Of a DNA stretch of 62,601 bases, positions 16,151-24,705 are shown one piece after another. The position numbers were made by a program, and so were the translations under genes. The DNA comes from DASWED01 sp036394995 (GTDB lineage Bacteria > Actinomycetota > UBA4738 > JACQTL01): the NCBI GenBank assembly GCA_036394995.1, contig DASWED010000120.1, positions 1-62,601 on the forward strand. Reading direction: 5' to 3'. Each line of letters opens with the position of its first letter. Position 1 is the stretch's first letter. The notes beneath the pieces were generated by a model. That model searched no databases. It had not been told where the DNA came from and saw only the letters and a program-made list of their open reading frames with translations.

Positions 16151-16717
16151 CTAGAACTTCACCCCGACGTCCTTGAAGTACCACAGCGCGCTGGTGATCC
16201 AGATCGTGACCAGCGCCGAGAACAGCAGGCCGCCCATCAACGGCAGGGCCCATCTGGGCATCCGCCGGGTCCGCACCACGAGCACCTTGGTGGTGAGCGC
16301 GCCGAAGAAGAAGCACCCGGCGATGCCGTGGACGAGGACCCTGCGCCCCTGGCCGGACTGGAACCCCAGGGCCCACAGGCAGTGGTAGGCCACCGGGATC
16401 GCGAACAGGAACGCGCCGGTCCCGGAGATGCGATGCGCGGTCCGGATCCACCGGGGCCCGCGCTTGCGCCCGAGCTTGCCGTACATCCGGAGGCCGGTCA
16501 GCCCCTGGAACACGGCCAGACCGACGGCCACGGTGGCGAACCACACCTTCAGCGTGATGGTGTCGGTGAAGAACAGCGTGACCAGGCTGCGGCCCGTGGG
16601 GTCGTGGACCCGGCCGTAGATCCCCAGACTGAGGGCGACCAGCGCGCCGACGGCGAGGGCCGCCAGGAACCGAGTCCGTGGCTGGCTCGTCGCGACCGCT
16701 ACCTGCGCCACCCGCAC
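16151..16717 (-). CDS. five-span membrane protein, cytochrome b561-like (DUF6529 type)
   Basis: A protein of about 188 residues with five predicted membrane helices. The third and fourth contain histidines (TAHRISGTGAFLFAIPVAYH and RRVLVHGIAGCFFFGALTTK), a spacing reminiscent of b-type haem ligation in cytochrome b561-like proteins. It resembles the actinobacterial DUF6529 family as I remember it. The listed GTG start at 16717 abuts GAGGGG; a second GTG at 16711 has better spacing (six bases) and may be the true start. It is followed without a gap by a 40-residue membrane peptide. Haem binding is inference only. Confidence 0.6.
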   Translation of the reverse strand: MRVAQVAVATSQPRTRFLAALAVGALVALSLGIYGRVHDPTGRSLVTLFFTDTITLKVWFATVAVGLAVFQGLTGLRMYGKLGRKRGPRWIRTAHRISGTGAFLFAIPVAYHCLWALGFQSGQGRRVLVHGIAGCFFFGALTTKVLVVRTRRMPRWALPLMGGLLFSALVTIWITSALWYFKDVGVKF

Positions 16718-16777
16718 CCCTCGTCTCGACCGGCCGCCGAACCGTAGCGAACCCGGCGCCCCCGCGCAACGAGCGGT

Positions 16778-18643
16778 CTACCGCGCGTACCGGTGCAGGG
16801 TGATGACGATCGCGTCCTCGATGTCCTTGGCGTCGGTCACGTCGAACCCGCCCGACATGATCGAGAACGCCACCCACTCCCCCGTCCGGGACAGCTGGAC
16901 CCACCCCGAGAGCGCCGAGACGTCCTCCAGTGTGCCGGTCTTCGCCACCACCGGGATCCCGTCCAGGCGGTCCTCGAGCGTCCCCTTGCCCGGGCCGGGG
17001 AGCGAGGCGCGGAGGGCGGGGCCCCACGACGCGCCCTCGGCGACGTGCAGGAGGCGGACCATCCCGATCGGCGTGGCCCGGTCGCTGTAGGAGAGCCCCG
17101 AGGAGTCCTCGGTGACCACCGTGACGCCGTGCGCCGCCGCGAACGCCCCCACCGCGTCCGCGCCCTTGTCGATGGTCCCGGGCGCCCCGGAGGCGACCAC
17201 CCCGAGCAGCTTCCCCAGGACCTCCGCATCGAAGTTCACCGAGTCGAAGTTCTGGTGGCGCAGGATCGTCCGGACGGGGGCGGAGGTGATCTGGCCCGCG
17301 GTGTGCAGCCCCGAAGGCTCCGGCCCCTCGCCGGGCGTCCCGACCACCGTGATCCCCCGGGCCCGGAGCATCTTCGTGAACACCGCCGCGGCGTGGCGCT
17401 CCGGGTGGGAGATGTGGGTGCCGTTCACCTCGTTCCCCATGTACGTGAGCGCGGTGGGCAGCGCCACCTCCTCCGCCGGGAACTCCGGCTTCCACCCCGG
17501 GGCGAACCAGTCGTGGTCGAAGTAGGACGTGCTCCCCACCACCGAGCCCCGGACCTCGGTGATCCCCGCGGAGGCGACGATGTCGGCCAGGGAGGCCAGC
17601 CGGTGCTTCGTGATCTCGGGGTCGCCCCGGCCCACCAGCCACAGGTTCCCGGGGACGACCCCGCCCTCGGACACCGACATCACCCGGACCCGGGTGACGA
17701 TGGTGGTGGCGGGCCCAACGGCGTCGAGGACCGCCATCGACTGCAGGAGCTTCTCGTTCGAGGCGGGGATGTGGGCCACGGCGTCGTCGTGCTCGTACAG
17801 CGGGGCGCCGCCGTCGGCCACGGCGATGCCCATGTCGTGCGAGCCGGCCAGGTCGTCGATGTGGCGCATCCAGGCAGCTTCGACGAACCGGATCGCGACC
17901 GATGCGGACGCGCCGTCGGCGTTGAGCCGGTCGCCGGAGTCGGCCGCCGTCCACACGGCCCGCCAGCGTTCGGTGCCGATATCGGTCCATCCGCCGCACC
18001 GCTTGGTGCCGGCCCGGGAGGCGCCGCCCAGGGTCGGCGAGGCCACGGTGATCCAGCTGGAGCCCCGGAGCCGCTGGAGGTGCAGCGGCGTCCCCGGCTT
18101 CGGCGGCTGCACCTCCCCGGTGAGCGAGGCGCACGAGCCGGCGGGGACGGGCTGGTCCGGCCCGGATAGCGTGACCCGCACCGCCACCGGCACCTGGATG
18201 GCAGCGCTCGTCACCAGCTTGCAGATGGCGGTCTTCGGCAGGGAGACCTGGTACTTGGCGGTGTGCTCGGGCTGGAGGCCGAACGCGAATGCGCCGTCGG
18301 CATCGGTGGTCCCCGTCTTCAGGATCGACCACTGCCCGCCGTCGTCGGCCTCCACCGCCCGCAGGCGGACCTCCCGGCCGGAGCGGCAGGGTTCGTGGGC
18401 CTTCACCGCGCCCGTCAGGCGGACCCAGCCGCCGAACGTGATTCCGGCCTTCGAGGCGCCGAGCGTGGCCGTGCCCCCGATGGTGGGGCCGGCGACGGCG
18501 CCGGTCTTCGGCACGAACAGGGCCACGGTGGCCACGCCGATCACCAGCGGGCGCCCGGCATGGCGGAGCGGCCGCACCACGCGGATCAGCGAACGGCGGA
18601 GGCGCCGCAGGATGCCTGGGGCCGGGTTGGACATTCGTCGCAT
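16778..18643 (-). CDS. dacB: D-alanyl-D-alanine carboxypeptidase/endopeptidase (PBP4 type, peptidase S13)
   Basis: Low-molecular-mass penicillin-binding protein that trims or cleaves peptidoglycan peptides outside the membrane. After a basic N-terminus and one hydrophobic segment (RPLVIGVATVALFVP) come about 200 residues of beta-rich, repeat-like sequence not part of classical DacB. The S13 catalytic domain follows, with SxxK in IPASNEKLLQ, SxN in FDSVNFDAEVLGK (usually SDN) and the KTG box in VVAKTGTLEDVSAL. At 621 residues it is longer than E. coli PBP4 because of the extra N-terminal region. It may start at 18643 or at an ATG three codons later. It diverges from the carboxyltransferase gene across 77 bases. 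Confidence 0.88.
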   Translation of the reverse strand: MRRMSNPAPGILRRLRRSLIRVVRPLRHAGRPLVIGVATVALFVPKTGAVAGPTIGGTATLGASKAGITFGGWVRLTGAVKAHEPCRSGREVRLRAVEADDGGQWSILKTGTTDADGAFAFGLQPEHTAKYQVSLPKTAICKLVTSAAIQVPVAVRVTLSGPDQPVPAGSCASLTGEVQPPKPGTPLHLQRLRGSSWITVASPTLGGASRAGTKRCGGWTDIGTERWRAVWTAADSGDRLNADGASASVAIRFVEAAWMRHIDDLAGSHDMGIAVADGGAPLYEHDDAVAHIPASNEKLLQSMAVLDAVGPATTIVTRVRVMSVSEGGVVPGNLWLVGRGDPEITKHRLASLADIVASAGITEVRGSVVGSTSYFDHDWFAPGWKPEFPAEEVALPTALTYMGNEVNGTHISHPERHAAAVFTKMLRARGITVVGTPGEGPEPSGLHTAGQITSAPVRTILRHQNFDSVNFDAEVLGKLLGVVASGAPGTIDKGADAVGAFAAAHGVTVVTEDSSGLSYSDRATPIGMVRLLHVAEGASWGPALRASLPGPGKGTLEDRLDGIPVVAKTGTLEDVSALSGWVQLSRTGEWVAFSIMSGGFDVTDAKDIEDAIVITLHRYAR

Positions 18644-18706
18644 TCTGCCGGTTCAGGGGGTCCGGACTCAAGACCCCCCTTCGGCGGAGGGCGAGGTCGG
18701 CCGGAC

Positions 18707-18712
18707 TACACT
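18707..18712 (+). promoter_or_regulatory. -10 box for leaderless leucine-degradation operon
   Basis: TACACT ends eight bases before the GTG at 18721, and no ribosome site is visible. The operon mRNA probably begins at the start codon. Confidence 0.55.
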
Positions 18713-18720
18713 TCGGGATC

Positions 18721-20337
18721 GTGAGCGAGGAGCCTGTGCAGGGCGGGCACGGCGGGCCGCAGGGCGGGCACGGCGGGCCGGAGGGCGGGCACGCGCGGCC
18801 GGAGGGCGGGCACGCGGAGGCGCTGGCGGGGGCCGCTGAGCGGGCCCGGGCCGGCGGCGCGCCGAAGTACCACGAGAAGCTCGCCGAGCAGGGCAAGCTG
18901 TTCGTTCGGGAGCGTCTGCGGCTGCTGCTCGACGACGCCGAGGGGTTCGCGGAGAACGGCCTGCTGGTGAGCGCGCTGGCCGGTGACCTCCCGGCGGACG
19001 GCGTGGTCACCGGCGTCGGTTCGATCCACGGCCGGCCGGTGGCGGTGATGGCGAACGACCCCACGGTGAAGGCGGGGTCCTGGGGCCCGCACACCGTCGA
19101 GAAGATCATCCGGATCATCGAGTCGGCCCGGCGCTACGCGATGCCCATCGTGTACCTGGTGGATTCGGCGGGCGCGCGCATCGACCGGCAGGTGGAGATG
19201 TTCCCGGGGCGGCGCGGGGCCGGGAAGATCTTCTACAACCAGGTCCTGGCCAGCGGCCGGATCCCCCAGGTGTGCTGCCTGCTGGGGCCGTCCGCGGCGG
19301 GCGGCGCGTACATCCCGGCGTTCTGCGACGTGGTGTTCATGCAGGAGCACAACGCGTCGATGTACCTGGGCTCGCCGAGGATGGCCGAGGAGGTCATCGG
19401 CGAGCGGGTCACGCTGGAGGAGATGGGCGGGGCCCGCATGCACTGCGAGGTCAGCGGGTGCGGCGACCTGCTGGTCCCCGACGACAAGGCCGCCATCGAG
19501 GCGGCCCGGTCGTATCTCTCGTACTTCCCGCAGAGCTTCGCCTCGGACCCCCCGCTGGCCGAGGCCCGGCCGCCCGCCTACCGGGGCTCGCTGGCCGGGA
19601 TCGTGCCGGAGGACGAGTCGAAGCCGTTCGACGTCTACTCGCTGATCGCCGGCGTGGTGGACGAGGAGTCGTTCTTCGAGATCAAGCCGGACTGGGCCCG
19701 GGAGGTGGTGGTCGGGCTGGGCCGGCTGGAGGGCCGAGTGATCGGCGTGGTCGCCAACCAGCCCATGCACAACGGCGGCGTGCTGTTCGTGGACTCGGCG
19801 GACAAGGCGGCCCGGTTCGTCTGGCTGTGCGACGCGTTCAACATCCCGCTGGTGTTCCTGGCGGACGTGCCGGGGTTCATGATCGGGAGCGCGGTCGAAC
19901 GGCAGGGCATCATCCGCCACGGGGCGAAGCTCATCACCGCGGTGAGCGAGGCCACGGTCCCGAAGTTCTCGGTGATCGCGCGGAAGGCCTACGGGGCCGG
20001 GCTGTACGCGATGGCCGGGCCGGGGTTCGAGCCGGACGCGACGATCGCGCTTCCCACCGCCCGGATCGCCGTGATGGGTCCGGAGCCGGCGGTGAACGCC
20101 GTGTACTACAACAAGATCCAGGCCATCTCGGATCCCGACGAGCGCGCCGCGTACGTGGCGGAGCGCCGGCGCGAGTACGAGGAGGACATCGACCTGCTCC
20201 ACCTGGCCAGCGAGCACGTGGTGGACGCGGTGGTCGAACCCGACGCCCTGCGCGGGGAGCTGGTCCGGCGGCTGGCCAACGCAGGCGGGAAGGACCGTTC
20301 GTTCAGCGAACGCCGCCACGGGGTCCCCCCGGTATGA
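18721..20337 (+). CDS. acyl-CoA carboxylase carboxyltransferase (methylcrotonyl-CoA type)
   Basis: Biotin-dependent carboxyltransferase beta subunit, 538 residues, with the two crotonase-like halves of the family. Key stretches are VVTGVGSIHGRPVAVMANDP, LLGPSAAGGAYIPAFCD, and in the second half LVFLADVPGFMIGSAVERQG and KAYGAGLYAMAGPGFEPD. It overlaps an enoyl-CoA hydratase gene by four bases, and HMG-CoA lyase and biotin carboxylase genes follow. That order fits the leucine/isovalerate (liu) pathway, so 3-methylcrotonyl-CoA is the likely substrate, although propionyl-CoA cannot be excluded from sequence alone. The N-terminus is odd: residues 8-32 are a tandem GGHGGPx repeat rich in Gly and His, absent from usual family members. 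Confidence 0.88.
   Translation: MSEEPVQGGHGGPQGGHGGPEGGHARPEGGHAEALAGAAERARAGGAPKYHEKLAEQGKLFVRERLRLLLDDAEGFAENGLLVSALAGDLPADGVVTGVGSIHGRPVAVMANDPTVKAGSWGPHTVEKIIRIIESARRYAMPIVYLVDSAGARIDRQVEMFPGRRGAGKIFYNQVLASGRIPQVCCLLGPSAAGGAYIPAFCDVVFMQEHNASMYLGSPRMAEEVIGERVTLEEMGGARMHCEVSGCGDLLVPDDKAAIEAARSYLSYFPQSFASDPPLAEARPPAYRGSLAGIVPEDESKPFDVYSLIAGVVDEESFFEIKPDWAREVVVGLGRLEGRVIGVVANQPMHNGGVLFVDSADKAARFVWLCDAFNIPLVFLADVPGFMIGSAVERQGIIRHGAKLITAVSEATVPKFSVIARKAYGAGLYAMAGPGFEPDATIALPTARIAVMGPEPAVNAVYYNKIQAISDPDERAAYVAERRREYEEDIDLLHLASEHVVDAVVEPDALRGELVRRLANAGGKDRSFSERRHGVPPV
18742..18816. repeat. 21-bp tandem repeat encoding Gly-His-rich N-terminus
   Basis: Three and a half in-frame copies of a 21-base unit encode GGHGGPQ, GGHGGPE, GGHARPE and GGHA. 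Copies differ by a few bases. It might bind metal or simply be a slippage product at the 5' end of the gene. Confidence 0.8.
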
Positions 20338-21110
20338 GCTTCGTGGAGGTCGCCCGCGACGGGCACGTGGCGACGGTCACGCTGAACCGGCCCGAGGCGC
20401 TGAACGCGATCTCCGGGCAGTTCGCCGACGAGCTCGGCGGGACGTTCCTGCAGGTGGCGGCGGACCCCGGGACGTGGGTCATCGTGCTGGCGGCGGCCGG
20501 CGAGCGGGCGTTCTGCGTGGGGGCGGACCTCAAGGAGCGCAACCAGCTGGACGACCGCGGGTGGAACCTGAACCGGGTGTTCATGAAGGGCATGTTCGAG
20601 GCCATCCGGTCGGTCCCCCAGCCCACCATCGCGTCCGTGTTCGGGTACGCGCTGGGCGGCGGGTGCGAGCTGGCCCTGTCGTGCGACCTGGTGGTGGCCT
20701 CCGACGACGCCCTGTTCGGACTGCCGGAGGTTCGGGTGGGGATCGTGCCGGGCGGCGGCGGGACCCAGATCCTGGCTCGGAGGATCGGCGTGGCCCGGGC
20801 CAAGGAGATGGTGCTCACGGGCAGGCGGATCAGCGGGGAGGTCGCGTTCGAATGGGGCCTGGCGGCGAAGGTGGTCGAGCGTGAGGCCCTGGCGAACGCC
20901 ACGCGCGACCTGGCCGAGGAGCTGTGCCGCTCCTCCCCCATCGGCGTCCGCGAGGCCAAGTGGGCCATCGACCGCGGCCTCGAGGTTCCGCTGCAACAGG
21001 GCATGGAGCTCGAGGAGCTGGCCTGGCGCCGCGCCGTCGGCAGCGACGACCGCCGGGAGGGCATCGCCGCCTTCAACGACAAGCGCGACCCCCAGTGGAA
21101 GAACCGGTGA
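20334..21110 (+). CDS. enoyl-CoA hydratase (probable methylglutaconyl-CoA hydratase)
   Basis: A 258-residue crotonase-fold protein. The oxyanion-hole and active-site pattern is seen in FCVGADLKERNQL, FGYALGGGCELALSCDLVVA and FGLPEVRVGIVPGGGGTQ; the last contains a candidate catalytic glutamate. Its ATG overlaps the carboxyltransferase stop (ATGA). Between a carboxyltransferase and an HMG-CoA lyase gene, its likely reaction is hydration of 3-methylglutaconyl-CoA to HMG-CoA. Crotonases are hard to assign by sequence alone, so the specific substrate rests on the neighbourhood. Confidence 0.88.
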   Translation: MSFVEVARDGHVATVTLNRPEALNAISGQFADELGGTFLQVAADPGTWVIVLAAAGERAFCVGADLKERNQLDDRGWNLNRVFMKGMFEAIRSVPQPTIASVFGYALGGGCELALSCDLVVASDDALFGLPEVRVGIVPGGGGTQILARRIGVARAKEMVLTGRRISGEVAFEWGLAAKVVEREALANATRDLAEELCRSSPIGVREAKWAIDRGLEVPLQQGMELEELAWRRAVGSDDRREGIAAFNDKRDPQWKNR

Positions 21111-22084
21111 GCCAACGCGGGCCGGACCTGCCTCGGCGGGTGACGATCCGCGAGGTGGGGCCGCGGGACGGGCTCCAGGCGGAGCGGCCGCTGCCCGTGA
21201 CCGTCCGGGCCGGGCTCATCGACATGCTGTCCGGAGCCGAGCTGCCGAAGATCGAGGCGGTGTCGTTCGTGTCGCCGGCGGCGGTCCCGGCCATGGCGGA
21301 CGCGGCCGAGGTGTGGAAGATGGCCCGGGCTCGGGAGGAGATCGCGTACTCGGCGCTGGTGCCGAACCGCCAAGGGGCGGAGGCCGCGCTGGAGGCAGGC
21401 GGGTTCTCCTCGCTCCAGGCGTTCCTGGCGGCGTCGGATGGCTACAACCAGCACAACGTCGGGAAGTCGGTGAACGAATCCGTGGAGGACGTGCGCGGGG
21501 TGATCGAGGCGGCTGGGGCGGCCGGGGTCTTCGTGGAGGTGTCGATCTCGTGCGCGTTCGGCGACCCGTTCGAGGGTGAGGTGGCGCCGGAGCGGGTTTG
21601 CGAGGTGGCGGAACGGGTCGCGGAGCTGGGGGCGGTGGGGGTGTCGCTGGGGGACACCACCGGCATGGCCAACCCGGCGAAGGTGTGGGAGCTGGTCCCG
21701 ATGCTCCACGAACGACTCGGCCACGTCCGCGTCAACTGCCACTTCCACGACACGCGGGGCGCCGCCCTGGCCAACGTGCTGGCGGCGATGGAGGCCGGAG
21801 CGGACGAGTTCGACGCGAGCATCGGCGGGATGGGCGGCTCGCCGTTCGCTCCGGGGGTGAACGGGAACCTCCCCACGGAGGACCTGGTGGCCATGCTCGA
21901 GGGGATGGGCGTCGAGACCGGCGTGGACGTGATGTCGCTGTTCACCGCGGCACGGATGGTGGAGGGCATGGTGGGCCACCGGCTCCCCGGCCGGGCCTGG
22001 CGGGCCGACTACCCGGAGCGGGGATGGCACGCGCCGGCCCCGATCGCCGGGCTCCCCGGCTACGTCGAATCGCCCGAGGGCTGA
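21107..22084 (+). CDS. mvaB: hydroxymethylglutaryl-CoA lyase, signature Cys replaced by Ser
   Basis: HMG-CoA lyase cleaves HMG-CoA to acetyl-CoA and acetoacetate in the last step of leucine breakdown. The 325-residue TIM-barrel protein has TIREVGPRDGLQAE at the start, NCHFHDTRGAALAN with the metal-binding histidines, and the C-terminal signature GGMGGSPFAPGVNGNLPTED. In known HMG-CoA lyases this loop carries a catalytic cysteine (GGCP); here the codon is TCG, serine. The enzyme may be slower or act on another 3-hydroxyacyl-CoA. It starts at GTG, overlapping the hydratase stop by four bases. Confidence 0.85.
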   Translation: MSQRGPDLPRRVTIREVGPRDGLQAERPLPVTVRAGLIDMLSGAELPKIEAVSFVSPAAVPAMADAAEVWKMARAREEIAYSALVPNRQGAEAALEAGGFSSLQAFLAASDGYNQHNVGKSVNESVEDVRGVIEAAGAAGVFVEVSISCAFGDPFEGEVAPERVCEVAERVAELGAVGVSLGDTTGMANPAKVWELVPMLHERLGHVRVNCHFHDTRGAALANVLAAMEAGADEFDASIGGMGGSPFAPGVNGNLPTEDLVAMLEGMGVETGVDVMSLFTAARMVEGMVGHRLPGRAWRADYPERGWHAPAPIAGLPGYVESPEG

Positions 22085-22090
22085 GGCGGC

Positions 22091-23836
22091 GTGTTCGGCA
22101 AGGTCCTCATCGCGAACCGCGGCGAGATCGCCGTGCGGGTGGCCCGGACGTGCCACGAGCTGGGCGTGGCCACGGTGGGGGTGTACTCGGACGTCGACTC
22201 GACGGCCCGCCACGTGCGCGCGTCCGACGAGGCGGTCCACCTCCCGGGCATGTCCCCGGCCGAGACGTACCTGAACCTCGAGGCGATCATCGAGGTGGCG
22301 CGTGCGACCGGGGCCGAGGCCGTGCACCCCGGCTACGGGTTCTTCTCGGAACGGGCCGATGCGGCGGAGGCGTTCCTCTCCGCCGGTCTGGTGTGGATCG
22401 GTCCCCCGCCGGAGGCCGCCCGGGGCGTCGGGGACAAGGTGTCCGCGCGCCGGCTGGCATCCGGGGCGGGCGTGTCGGTGGTGCCGGGTACGCTCGAAGC
22501 CGTCGAGGGCGAGGGTGAGGTGCATGCCTTCGGGGAAGCCAACGGATACCCCATCGCGATCAAGGCCGCGGGAGGGGGAGGCGGCCGGGGGTTGAAGGTC
22601 GCACGGGCCGCGGACGAGGTGGCCGCCGCGCTGGAGTCCGCCGTCCGGGAGGCCGAGGCCTGGTTCGGTTCGCCCGGCGTGTACCTCGAGCGGTACCTGG
22701 AGCGGCCCAAGCACGTGGAGGTGCAGGTGCTGTCGCCCGCCCCGGGCGGGGCCATGTGGGTGGGCGCCAGGGACTGCTCTTTGCAGCGCCGGCACCAGAA
22801 GCTGGTCGAGGAGACGCCGCCGCCACTGTTCGCCGACGCCGTGCCGTCCATGGGCGCCGCCGCCGTGGCCGTGGCGAACGCGTGCGGTTACGTGAACGCG
22901 GGCACGGTCGAGTTCCTGGTGGACACCGAGGACGGCTCGTTCTACTTCCTCGAGGTGAACGCTCGCCTGCAGGTCGAGCACACCATCACCGAGGAGGTCA
23001 CCGGGCTGGACCTCGTGGCGTGCCAGCTCCGGATCGCCGCCGGCGAGGATCTCGGGTTCGCCCAGGAGGACGTGCTGGAGGGCGGGCGGCTGGCGCCCCG
23101 CGGCCACGCCATCGAGTGCCGGATCAACGCCGAGGACCCGGCGCGGGGGTTCGCCCCAGGCCCCGGCCGGATCGCGGCGTACGACGAGCCGGCCGGTCCG
23201 GGCGTTCGCGTGGACTCGGGCTACGGCGAGGGCGACGAGGTCCCCGGCGCCTACGACAGCCTGGTGGCCAAGCTCGTCGTGCACGCCTCCACGCGCGAGG
23301 AGGCCCGCCGCCGCATGCTCCGGGCCCTGCACGAGTACCGGATCGAGGGCGTGCCGACCACGATCCCGGCGCACCTCGTCCTGCTCGACCACCCCGAGTT
23401 CGTGGACGGCTCGTACACGACCCGGACCCTGGAGGCCGGCGCCCTCGACGGTCTCGCGGCCGCGGGCGTGCGCGCGGGGGCGGGCCCCGACGCCGACGGG
23501 TCCGGCGCCTCGGGAGGCCAGGACGCCGTGCTCCTCGTGGGTGGCCGGCCGGTCCGCCTGTGGAACCGGGGCATGGCCGCGTCCGCGCCCCACGCCACCG
23601 CGCGCGATCGCGGCGGTTCGTCGAACGGCGTGGTCACCTCGCCGATGCACGGGACCATCCTCCAGGTCGACGTGTCGGAGGGGGAGGAGGTCGCGGCCGG
23701 CGACCCCGTGGCCGTGCTCGAGGCCATGAAGATGGAGACCCGCGTGGCCGCGCCCCGCGCGGGGTCGGTGACGGCCGTCCACGTCTCACCCGGCGAGGTG
23801 GTCGAGGCCGGCCAGCCCATCGCCGACATCGGCTGA
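22091..23836 (+). CDS. biotin carboxylase/biotin carboxyl carrier fusion (methylcrotonyl-CoA carboxylase alpha)
   Basis: A 581-residue fusion: biotin carboxylase (residues 1-450) with KVLIANRGEIAVRVARTCHE, the glycine-rich ATP loop AIKAAGGGGGRGLKVA, and FLEVNARLQVEHTITEEVTG; then a linker; then a biotinyl domain with EAMKMET near residue 549 (biotinylated Lys). It carboxylates biotin for the partner carboxyltransferase encoded first in this operon. The GTG start follows the lyase stop by six bases. The four genes form one transcription unit. No isovaleryl-CoA dehydrogenase lies in the window, so that first step must be encoded elsewhere. Confidence 0.9.
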   Translation: MFGKVLIANRGEIAVRVARTCHELGVATVGVYSDVDSTARHVRASDEAVHLPGMSPAETYLNLEAIIEVARATGAEAVHPGYGFFSERADAAEAFLSAGLVWIGPPPEAARGVGDKVSARRLASGAGVSVVPGTLEAVEGEGEVHAFGEANGYPIAIKAAGGGGGRGLKVARAADEVAAALESAVREAEAWFGSPGVYLERYLERPKHVEVQVLSPAPGGAMWVGARDCSLQRRHQKLVEETPPPLFADAVPSMGAAAVAVANACGYVNAGTVEFLVDTEDGSFYFLEVNARLQVEHTITEEVTGLDLVACQLRIAAGEDLGFAQEDVLEGGRLAPRGHAIECRINAEDPARGFAPGPGRIAAYDEPAGPGVRVDSGYGEGDEVPGAYDSLVAKLVVHASTREEARRRMLRALHEYRIEGVPTTIPAHLVLLDHPEFVDGSYTTRTLEAGALDGLAAAGVRAGAGPDADGSGASGGQDAVLLVGGRPVRLWNRGMAASAPHATARDRGGSSNGVVTSPMHGTILQVDVSEGEEVAAGDPVAVLEAMKMETRVAAPRAGSVTAVHVSPGEVVEAGQPIADIG

Positions 23837-23887
23837 TCCCGCGGTCGCGCGGTGCGCCCCGGGCTGGCCCCGGCCGGTGTCGCCCGG

Positions 23888-23893
23888 TAGTGT
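23888..23893 (+). promoter_or_regulatory. -10 box for leaderless bicupin transcript
   Basis: TAGTGT ends six bases before the ATG at 23900. The spacing predicts transcription starting at or near the start codon. Confidence 0.5.
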
Positions 23894-23899
23894 GCGGAG

Positions 23900-24646
23900 A
23901 TGCGTCCCACCGGCTCGGTCGTGCACGAGGAGCAACGCCCCGAGGAGGCCCTGCCGGGGTCGAACGCCTGGGTCCGGGTGATGATCGACTCCTCGATCGG
24001 CGCCCGGCACTTCGTGCAGCGCGTGTTCCGGTTCGAACAGGGCCGGACCCCGGACCTCTCGAACGAGATCAGCGAGGACGTCATGTACGTGGTGTCCGGG
24101 CTGGGGAGCGCGGAGATCGGCTCGGGCTCCATCGAGCTGGCGCCGGGGACCGCGTTCTACGTGCCGGCGGAGGTCGACTACGCGATCGAGAACGACGGTC
24201 CGCACGACCTGGTGATGGTCTCGGTGCTGTCCCCGCCGCCCGGAACCCGTCCGGGGCCGGATGCGCCGCCGGACACCACCGGCCATCGGAGGTTCTGGGT
24301 CCGGGAGGAGGACCAGGAGACGTTCGAGGCCGGGCCCAGCCGGACCTTCCGCATCCTGGTGGACCCCAGCATCGGGTGCCGCGCCGTGACGCAGTTCGTC
24401 GGCGCCATCGACAACGTCCCGGCGCCGCCGCACCGCCACACGTACGAGGAGGCCATCTACATCCTCGGCGGCGAGGGCACCGTGGAGATCGACGACGACG
24501 TCCTCCCGATCGGCCGGGGCACCAGCATCTTCCTGCCCCCCGGCCTCCCCCACCGCCTGGCCAACTCCGGCGCCGAGACCCTCCGGCTCCTCGGCGTGTT
24601 CGCGCCGGCAGGCTCACCCGCGTCGAAGGACGATCTCCCGGCCTGA
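23900..24646 (+). CDS. bicupin protein
   Basis: A 248-residue protein with two cupin barrels. The first (about residues 35-115) contains VMYVVSGLGSAEIGSGSIEL but lacks a full set of metal-binding histidines. The second (about 150-235) has PPHRHTYEEAIYILGGEG and FLPPGLPHRLAN, the HxH...E...H metal set typical of active cupins. Such proteins can be dioxygenases, isomerases or sugar-binding proteins. The gene lies 63 bases after the leucine operon, has its own promoter-like box, and is followed by a split ThDP decarboxylase and a cyclase, suggesting a role in breaking down the same unknown metabolite. Confidence 0.75.
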   Translation: MRPTGSVVHEEQRPEEALPGSNAWVRVMIDSSIGARHFVQRVFRFEQGRTPDLSNEISEDVMYVVSGLGSAEIGSGSIELAPGTAFYVPAEVDYAIENDGPHDLVMVSVLSPPPGTRPGPDAPPDTTGHRRFWVREEDQETFEAGPSRTFRILVDPSIGCRAVTQFVGAIDNVPAPPHRHTYEEAIYILGGEGTVEIDDDVLPIGRGTSIFLPPGLPHRLANSGAETLRLLGVFAPAGSPASKDDLPA

Positions 24647-24705
24647 CCAGGGCGGCTCCGCCTTCCCGCTTGACCCCTCGCGGCCGGCGTGGTTGCCTGC
24701 CGCCC

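Noticed and set aside
18742..18816. CRISPR-like or regulatory tandem repeat
   Set aside because: The units are contiguous, in frame, have no spacers, and encode a Gly-His peptide.
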